Source of the DNA: JADJQU01 sp035490315
GTDB taxonomy: Bacteria > Planctomycetota > UBA1135 > GCA-002686595
Length of the DNA: 33,732 nt
Direction of reading: 5' to 3'
NCBI GenBank assembly: GCA_035490315.1
Contig: DATHET010000344.1
Coordinates: 1-33,732 of the forward strand
This document shows, piece after piece, positions 29,485 through 33,732 of the stretch. Each line of letters begins with the position of its first letter. The stretch's first letter is position 1. The position numbers were made by a program, and so were the translations under genes. Below the pieces are notes generated by a model, which saw only the letters and a program-made list of their open reading frames with translations, made no database searches and was not told the DNA's origin.

Positions 29485-29554
29485 ACGCCGCCTTCAGAAT
29501 TGCGTCGTAACGGAGCCGGCTCGATTACGACAAGCTCGACGCGCCGAACGCCGC
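29470..29554 (+). repeat. 22-base direct repeat at the 3' end of the PLP enzyme gene
   Basis: A 22-base segment beginning AGCTCGACGCG occurs at 29470-29491, across the stop codon of the PLP enzyme gene, and again at 29533-29554 with one mismatch. Both copies are followed, at different distances, by CTTCAGAA (29492-29499 and 29576-29583). It looks like a decayed local duplication of the gene end. A likely bidirectional terminator lies between the copies: GTCGTAA (29504-29510) pairs with TTACGAC (29525-29531). Confidence 0.6.
29504..29531. terminator. Hairpin between the convergent PLP-enzyme and HU genes
   Basis: A seven-base perfect outer stem GTCGTAA/TTACGAC encloses an inner palindrome GAGCCGGCTC. 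It sits between two convergent stop codons. A second hairpin, CGCCCTT/AAGGGCG at 29572-29588, spans the HU stop codon. U-runs are not clear. Confidence 0.45.
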
Positions 29555-29577
29555 GGTCGCAGACGCGGCAACGCCCT

Positions 29578-30003
29578 TCAGAAGGGCGAGTTCGAGGGCG
29601 GCGGCTTGGGCGGCGCCGGAGGGGTGGGCGCGGCGGGCTGGTGGACGGCGGCCGGGGCAGTCCGCGCGGAGGTCGGCGGCGGCAGGGCGGGTTCCTCGTC
29701 CTCGTCGTCGCCCACGTTCTGGCGCATCAGGCGGCCGACTTTGAACTTGACCACCTTCTTGGCCGGGACCTCGACTTTCTCGAGGGTGCGCGGATTCTGG
29801 GCGGTGCGGGCGGCGCGCTCCTTGACCTCGAACACGCCGAACTCGCGGAACTCCAGGCGGTTGCCGGCGGAGAGCTCCTGGACGATCTCGTCGAGGAACT
29901 GCTGGACGATGTCCTTGACCACCACCTTGGTCTGCTTGGAGCGCTCCGCGATGCGGTTGACGAGCTCCTTTTTGGTGATGGTTTGGGGTTCGCGCGCCGC
30001 CAT
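29578..30003 (-). CDS. HU/IHF-family DNA-binding protein with Pro/Ala-rich C-terminal tail
   Basis: This is a nucleoid protein of 141 residues. Residues about 8-98 form a complete HU fold: ITKKELVNRIAERSKQTK at the start, and the DNA-binding beta-arm signature FGVFEVKERAARTAQNPRT. Residues about 99-141 add an acidic patch (DDEDEE) and then a Pro/Ala-rich tail ending PPPSNSPF, absent from ordinary 90-residue HU. The tail is not Lys-rich, so it is unlike the known HU forms with histone-like basic tails. I chose the ATG at 30003; a candidate promoter (TTGACC-17-GATACT) would start transcription downstream of the other possible ATG at 30084. A GAGGA element lies about nine bases upstream. Whether it bends DNA like HU or IHF cannot be told. 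Confidence 0.9.
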   Translation of the reverse strand: MAAREPQTITKKELVNRIAERSKQTKVVVKDIVQQFLDEIVQELSAGNRLEFREFGVFEVKERAARTAQNPRTLEKVEVPAKKVVKFKVGRLMRQNVGDDEDEEPALPPPTSARTAPAAVHQPAAPTPPAPPKPPPSNSPF

Positions 30004-30069
30004 GGAGCCGTCCTCTTGCTCGGAGATCCTGCCCGGGGCCTCTGCACCGCCCACGAGGGATCGCGGGGA

Positions 30070-30098
30070 AGTATCGAACGGCACTATCCCTTGGTCAA
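30070..30098 (-). promoter_or_regulatory. Candidate promoter of the HU-like gene
   Basis: On the minus strand TTGACC (30093-30098) and GATACT (30070-30075) are 17 bases apart, about 65 bases upstream of the chosen ATG. The spacing is ideal, with five of six matches at -35 and four or five at -10. The rest of the 287-base interval up to 30290 holds only one clear hairpin. Confidence 0.55.
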
Positions 30099-30250
30099 GT
30101 AAGAACTTGTGACCGTCGGCGGCTTCGGGAACGCCTCTGAGCCCGCCGTTTCGAACCTCAGGCCCGCGCGCGGACGAATTGGCCTAACTATCGGGTGGCG
30201 AACAAGTTATGCTCTTCCTAGCCGTCCCCGGGCTGTCGCGCGGACGAGCT

Positions 30251-30267
30251 GCCGGGCTCCTCCCGGC
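30251..30267 (-). terminator. Hairpin after the TPR lipoprotein gene
   Basis: GCCGGG and CCCGGC form a perfect six-base stem with a five-base loop, 23 bases downstream of the TPR lipoprotein stop on the minus strand. There is no U-run. It may be a weak or Rho-assisted end of that transcript. Confidence 0.4.
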
Positions 30268-30290
30268 GCAAACGACTGTTCCACAATGAT

Positions 30291-31358
30291 TTAGGGTCTG
30301 CCCTGCGGCGCGGGGGGCTGGTCGAGCCGCTCGAGCACGACACGCGCCCGCATCGACTGGATCAGGTCGCTGAGGTCGCCCGAGGTGCGGGCTCCGCCGA
30401 GCACCCGCTGCCAGGCCGCGCGAGCCGCCGCGGGATCGTGGAGCCACTGATCGTTGAGCAGGGCCTGCTGCACCATCGCCAGGGCGCCGTGCGGATCGGC
30501 GGCCTCGGCGCGCTTCGCCGCGTCGAAGGCGAGTTCCGGATGGCCGAGCGTCTGCTCGGTCGCCGCGATCAGGCACAGCCGCCGGCCGGCGACACCCGTC
30601 GCGTCCGAGGCTTCCGGCAGAGCCGCGAGTCGCGCGCGCGCGGCCTTCGCCTCGCCCATCTCCAGCTCGACCAGCGCGAGATCCAGCTCGGCCGCCACCC
30701 GCGCCGAGGGATCGACGCGCGGGTCCGTCTTCGAAGCTTCGAGCCAGGCGGAGTAGCTCGTGCGCGCCGCCTCGAACTTCCCGTCGCGCGCGAGCAGCGC
30801 CGCTTCGAGCCGCCGCGACGGCAGATGGGCGGGATCGATCGCGAGGGCCTGCTTCAAGTGGGCCTGGGCTTCCCCCCACAAGCCCTCGCGCGCCTGGACG
30901 AAGGCGAGGCCGTAGCGCGGCCAGGCATTCTTGGGATCGCGGGCGGCGGCGCGCTCGAGCATCGATCGGGCCTCGGCGGCGGTGCTTTCGAGGCGCGCGG
31001 CGAGGACCAGCGAATCCGCGTCGTCGCGCTCGCGGGCGAGAGCCAGGTAGCGCGCGCGCAGGGCCGAGGGATCTTCGCCGGCGACAAGCTCGCTCTCCTG
31101 AAGCATCGCGGCCAGGCCGAGGTCATGCGGCGCCTTGGCGCACAGACTCTCGAGGATCGCGCGCGCTTTCGCAGGATCTCCGGCCTCGAGCGCGGCGCGC
31201 GCCGTGCTCGCGTCGGAGAGCAGCTCGGCCCCGAGGGCGGTCGGCGACTGTTCCCGATCGCCGTAGGCGTCGATTCCGGTCGGCGCTCCGCAGGCGCAGA
31301 GGCTCATGACGAGGAAAACGCCTAGGAGCCCGTTGAAAAAGGCGGCGTAGCGAGGCAC
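30291..31358 (-). CDS. TPR-repeat lipoprotein, start inside a repeat element
   Basis: The product is about 355 residues. It has a hydrophobic signal with the imperfect lipobox SLCAC near residue 23, then a helical Ala/Leu/Glu-rich region that reads as tetratricopeptide-like repeats (e.g. DPKNAWPRYGLAFVQAREGLWGEAQ split over two helices, then IDPAHLPSRRLEAALLARDG). TPR lipoproteins usually scaffold other proteins at the outer membrane; a partner is not evident. The only plausible start is the GTG at 31358, which lies in the palindromic element at 31324-31498. The first ~12 residues (PRYAAFFNGLLG) are therefore encoded by that repeat. No ribosome site is visible, so the true start is uncertain. 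The stop is TAA at 30291. Confidence 0.7.
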   Translation of the reverse strand: MPRYAAFFNGLLGVFLVMSLCACGAPTGIDAYGDREQSPTALGAELLSDASTARAALEAGDPAKARAILESLCAKAPHDLGLAAMLQESELVAGEDPSALRARYLALARERDDADSLVLAARLESTAAEARSMLERAAARDPKNAWPRYGLAFVQAREGLWGEAQAHLKQALAIDPAHLPSRRLEAALLARDGKFEAARTSYSAWLEASKTDPRVDPSARVAAELDLALVELEMGEAKAARARLAALPEASDATGVAGRRLCLIAATEQTLGHPELAFDAAKRAEAADPHGALAMVQQALLNDQWLHDPAAARAAWQRVLGGARTSGDLSDLIQSMRARVVLERLDQPPAPQGRP

Positions 31359-31498
31359 AGCGCGGGAAGGCGAGACGAGGAGCGCGACGGAACGGCGGCG
31401 GAGGCGGCCTTCCTGGCCGCTGAGCACGACGTTCCTAGCGCGACGACGTATCGCCGAAGCGCGCGAAGCCGAGTAGGCGACTTTTGCAACGGCCTCCG
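31324..31498. repeat. Palindromic MITE/REP-like element with imperfect terminal inverted repeats
   Basis: The ends AGGAGCCCGTTGAAAAAGGC (31324-31343) and the complement of 31479-31498 agree at 16 of 20 positions. The centre is the perfect hairpin GCGGCC-TTCCT-GGCCGC (31404-31420), within one base of the midpoint of the 175-base element. Arms between centre and ends share further complementary blocks such as GGAACG. No coding frame of its own is present. I recall similar elements ending in TTTTTCAACGGGCT in other environmental genomes, unverified. It may be a non-autonomous transposon; no transposase is in this window. Its left arm overlaps the 5' end of the TPR lipoprotein gene. Confidence 0.7.
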
Positions 31499-31507
31499 AG
31501 CGAAAGC

Positions 31508-32002
31508 TCACTTCGCGCGCGCGCCGACGAGTTCGATGGTTGCGGCCCGCTGCTCCTGCCCGGTGATCAGGTTCTTCCAGTAGGCATCGCCGCGGGCGGT
31601 GATGCGCACCGGTCCGTCGGTGATGCGCTCCAGCCAGCGGCCGCGTCGCACGGCGTTGATCGCCAGATTGTCGAGGTGGATGCGGATCGGCTCGATGTTG
31701 CCTTCGCCGGCGGAGACCTCCTGGAGGAAGCCCTCGGGCGTGGTTTTCGCCGCGTATTTCTGCTCGGTGACCTGCTTGTAGGCGACGTGGTCGATCAAGC
31801 CGGGCGGACCTTCGATGCTGACTTCGTCCGCGATCAGGATCGAGCTCTCGTTGAATTCCGTGGTCCAGGGCGCCGCGGGTTTTTCGGAAGCGGGCTGCGC
31901 ATCGGCCGAGGGATCGCTGGGCTCGGACTTGCAGCCCAGGAGCGCGGCGGCGCTGATCAAGGCCGCGAGGCCGGCGCTGGTCCAGAGGGTTCGTCGTTCC
32001 AT
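31508..32002 (-). CDS. Lipoprotein of unknown function
   Basis: This 164-residue protein has a typical lipoprotein signal: ERR charge, hydrophobic stretch, then LLGC with the lipidated Cys at 24. A Ser/Pro/Glu-rich linker follows to about residue 45. The rest is a small, probably beta-rich domain (SSILIADEVSIEGPPG, IRIHLDNLAINAVRRG, GPVRITARGDAYW). I do not recognise the family. The pattern of short alternating strands is vaguely like LptC or OstA-type proteins, but that is not enough for a call. A strong AAAGGAG site precedes the ATG at 32002. It starts 27 bases after trpS on the same strand, so the two are likely cotranscribed. The MITE-like element begins ten bases after its stop. Confidence 0.8.
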   Translation of the reverse strand: MERRTLWTSAGLAALISAAALLGCKSEPSDPSADAQPASEKPAAPWTTEFNESSILIADEVSIEGPPGLIDHVAYKQVTEQKYAAKTTPEGFLQEVSAGEGNIEPIRIHLDNLAINAVRRGRWLERITDGPVRITARGDAYWKNLITGQEQRAATIELVGARAK

Positions 32003-32029
32003 GCACGTCTCCTTTCGTTCTCGGGATTT

Positions 32030-33031
32030 TCAGCGCAAGCCGCAGGCTCGGAAAGCGCGGTCGCGCGTGGCGACGGCTCGCGCGCGGGCCTTGCGCGCGC
32101 CGCGCTCGAGGATTCGATCGACTTCGGCCGGATCGGCGAGCAGGGCTTCGCGGCGCGCGCGCGCGGGTGCGAAGCGCTCCTCGATCGCCTGGATCAGGCG
32201 CTGCTTCAAATGGCCGTAGCCCGGAGCTCCGACCCCGCCGCGGCGCACACGCTCGCTCCAGTCCGCGAATTCCGCGGGCTCGAGCAGCAGGCGCAGGAAA
32301 TCGATCAGCAGCACGCCGGCCGGATCCTTGGCTTCCTCGGGCGCTCGCGAATCCGTCGCGATGCGACCGATCGCTTTCGCCAGGGGCTTGCCGCTCTCGA
32401 AGATCCACAGCGAATTGCCGTAGCTCTTGCTCATTTTCTGCCCGTCGAGGCCCGGAACTTTAGAGTTCTCCTTCGACAGCAGGGCTTGCGGCTTCTTGAA
32501 CACGTCGCCGTAGATCGCGTTGAACGAAGCAGCGAGGTCCTGCGCGATCTCGATGTGCTGCACCTGGTCGGCGCCGACCGGCACGAAGCTCGAGTCGTAG
32601 GCCAGGATGTCGGCCGCCATCAGGACGGGATACAGGAACAGCCCGATGTTGGGCTTGATGCCACGCTCGACCTTTTCCTTGAAGGACACGGCGCGCTCGA
32701 GCAACCCAAGTCCGCCGGTGCTAGCGAGCAGCCAGGTGATCTCGGTCACCTCGGGCACGTCACTTTGGCGGAAGAGGGTGGCGTGCTCGACGTCCAACCC
32801 CAAGGCCAGGTAGGTGATCGCGGTCTCGCGAACCCGATCGCGCAGCTCGGCGGGGTCGCGGCTGGAGGTCAGCGCGTGGTAATCGGCGATGAAATAGAAA
32901 TGCTCGGCGGGCTCGGTGAGCGGGAGTTGGATGTGCTGGCGGATCGCGCCGAAGTAATTGCCCAGGTGCTGCAGGCCGCTGGGCTGCACGCCGCTGAGGT
33001 ACGTCTTCGCGCTGGAATTCTCGGGTTTCAT
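32030..33031 (-). CDS. trpS: Tryptophan-tRNA ligase
   Basis: Tryptophanyl-tRNA synthetase charges tRNA-Trp using ATP. The 333-residue protein is the usual class I length. The HIGH-like motif is HLGN at 22-25 within SGVQPSGLQHLGNYFGAI. The second ATP motif is a perfect KMSKS at 199-203, after the tryptophan-binding GADQVQHIEIAQDLA segment. The C-terminal alpha bundle ends in an Arg/Ala-rich helix. The ATG at 33031 gives the family N-terminus. No strong ribosome site is seen. The gene is divergent from the partial lipoprotein gene on the plus strand, with about 107 bases between them. Confidence 0.96.
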   Translation of the reverse strand: MKPENSSAKTYLSGVQPSGLQHLGNYFGAIRQHIQLPLTEPAEHFYFIADYHALTSSRDPAELRDRVRETAITYLALGLDVEHATLFRQSDVPEVTEITWLLASTGGLGLLERAVSFKEKVERGIKPNIGLFLYPVLMAADILAYDSSFVPVGADQVQHIEIAQDLAASFNAIYGDVFKKPQALLSKENSKVPGLDGQKMSKSYGNSLWIFESGKPLAKAIGRIATDSRAPEEAKDPAGVLLIDFLRLLLEPAEFADWSERVRRGGVGAPGYGHLKQRLIQAIEERFAPARARREALLADPAEVDRILERGARKARARAVATRDRAFRACGLR

Positions 33032-33138
33032 GGGGGCATTCGCGGGCCGCGGATGACGCTACCAGGGGCCGCGGAGCGGGACAAGCCGCAGAAGCAATCC
33101 TTGCATCGGCCGAGTGGAGATCGACAATCGCGCGGGCA

Positions 33139-33732
33139 GTGATCGCCACGCAGTCTCTTTCCGCGCGAGCGGCCGCGAAGCTGTGTCGAAACCTGCGCGG
33201 CTTCTTGGCGCTTCTGTGCGCCCTCGCCTTCGCGTCGAGCACGGCTTGCGTCAGCGTCGACCAGGAGATCGCGCTGGCGCCGCTCGTGACGCGCATCTCG
33301 ACCGCGGACGGCGGCAGCGAGGTCGAGGCGCTGGCCGGAATCCTGCGCCAGCGCCGGGCGCGGCCCGAGGGCCCCCTGCGCGAATGGGCCGTGATGCCCT
33401 TCGTCAAGGAGACCCTCGCGGAGAACGGCGACAAGCGCGCGCGCTTCTTGGTGCCGCTCGGAACTCGCAGCTCGAGCCGCGACGAATACCTGTCGACGCT
33501 CCTGCCGCTGTGGCGCTTCAAGCGCTGGATCGACGAGCAGGGCCATCCGGCCTGGAGCCTGGTGACCCTGCCCTTGACCTACTGGGTCGAGGACGACTCT
33601 CCGTACACCAAGCGGGCCATCTTTCCGTTCGGGGGCGTGCTCGAGCACTTCCTGAGCTTCGATCGCATCGAGTTCGCGCTGTTCCCGCTGTACCTGCGCA
33701 CGTTCCGCGACGGGCAGGTCTCGACCAGCTTC
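33139..33732 (+). CDS. Putative lipoprotein, 5' part of a longer gene (runs off window end)
   Basis: A frame of 198 codons with no ATG near its start begins at a GTG and stays open to the end of the window. It opens with Arg/Lys residues, a hydrophobic stretch (GFLALLCALAFASSTAC) and lipobox STAC with Cys at about 39, so it is probably a lipoprotein. The mature part repeats short aromatic-proline strands: LLPLWRFKRW, TLPLTYWV, IFPFGG and LFPLYLRT. I do not recognise the family; such regular FPL/PLY strands suggest a repetitive beta structure. The GTG at 33139 is the best start seen, but there is no clear ribosome site, so it could begin elsewhere. Divergent from trpS. Confidence 0.65.
   Translation, partial: MIATQSLSARAAAKLCRNLRGFLALLCALAFASSTACVSVDQEIALAPLVTRISTADGGSEVEALAGILRQRRARPEGPLREWAVMPFVKETLAENGDKRARFLVPLGTRSSSRDEYLSTLLPLWRFKRWIDEQGHPAWSLVTLPLTYWVEDDSPYTKRAIFPFGGVLEHFLSFDRIEFALFPLYLRTFRDGQVSTSF

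Noticed and set aside
30084..30086. Alternative ATG for the HU-like gene giving 27 extra residues.
   Set aside because: The extra residues are not HU-like, and the best promoter would start transcription downstream of this codon.

Overview
The window reads as a single chromosomal stretch of a high-GC, diderm bacterium, most likely a member of Planctomycetota. The support is indirect. The elongation factor Tu has a switch I sequence (KTVTI in place of RGITI) that I associate from memory with planctomycetes. An exported CHRD protein carries a C-terminal module I associate with environmental planctomycete genomes. Lipoproteins and an outer-membrane beta-barrel are frequent. None of this was checked against a database, so class or genus cannot be given.

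Region 1 (1-13581, minus strand) is a nearly textbook transcription/translation super-operon. In transcription order it holds tRNA-Thr(TGT), tRNA-Tyr(GTA), tRNA-Gly(TCC), tRNA-Thr(GGT), tuf, rpmG, secE, nusG, rplK, rplA, rplJ, rplL, rpoB and rpoC (rpoC runs off the window start). The tRNA order and identities are the same as in the Escherichia coli thrU-tyrU-glyT-thrT-tufB locus. A promoter-like TTGACC-16-TATCTT lies just upstream of the first tRNA. Hairpins sit in the leader, before tuf, after tuf and in a 462-base rplL-rpoB spacer. aroC (chorismate synthase, TTG start) lies upstream on the same strand.

Region 2 (14888-22731, minus strand) is the most interesting part: five tightly packed genes that look like an extracellular electron transfer conduit. 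In order they encode a TlpA/ResA-type thioredoxin with carboxypeptidase-regulatory-like domains, a pentaheme c554-like cytochrome, a beta-barrel outer-membrane protein ending in Phe, a 13-heme cytochrome lipoprotein, and a 960-residue decaheme OmcA/MtrC-type surface lipoprotein. Together they carry 28 CXXCH haem-binding motifs. The logic is that of MtrCAB or the Geobacter porin-cytochrome complexes: electrons pass from periplasmic carrier to a haem wire threaded through a porin and on to a surface cytochrome. The gene sizes, haem counts and linked maturation-type thioredoxin are unlike the Shewanella cluster.

Region 3 (22991-33732) is mixed. It contains a divergent exported protein with two tandem CHRD domains; a MutS2-family ATPase without the usual Smr nuclease domain, translationally coupled to a GT-C type membrane glycosyltransferase; a trans-sulfuration PLP enzyme; an HU-like protein with a Pro/Ala tail; two lipoproteins separated by a palindromic MITE-like repeat that appears to supply the start of one of them; trpS; and the 5' part of a further lipoprotein gene. 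No rRNA, CRISPR array, transposase or prophage gene was seen.
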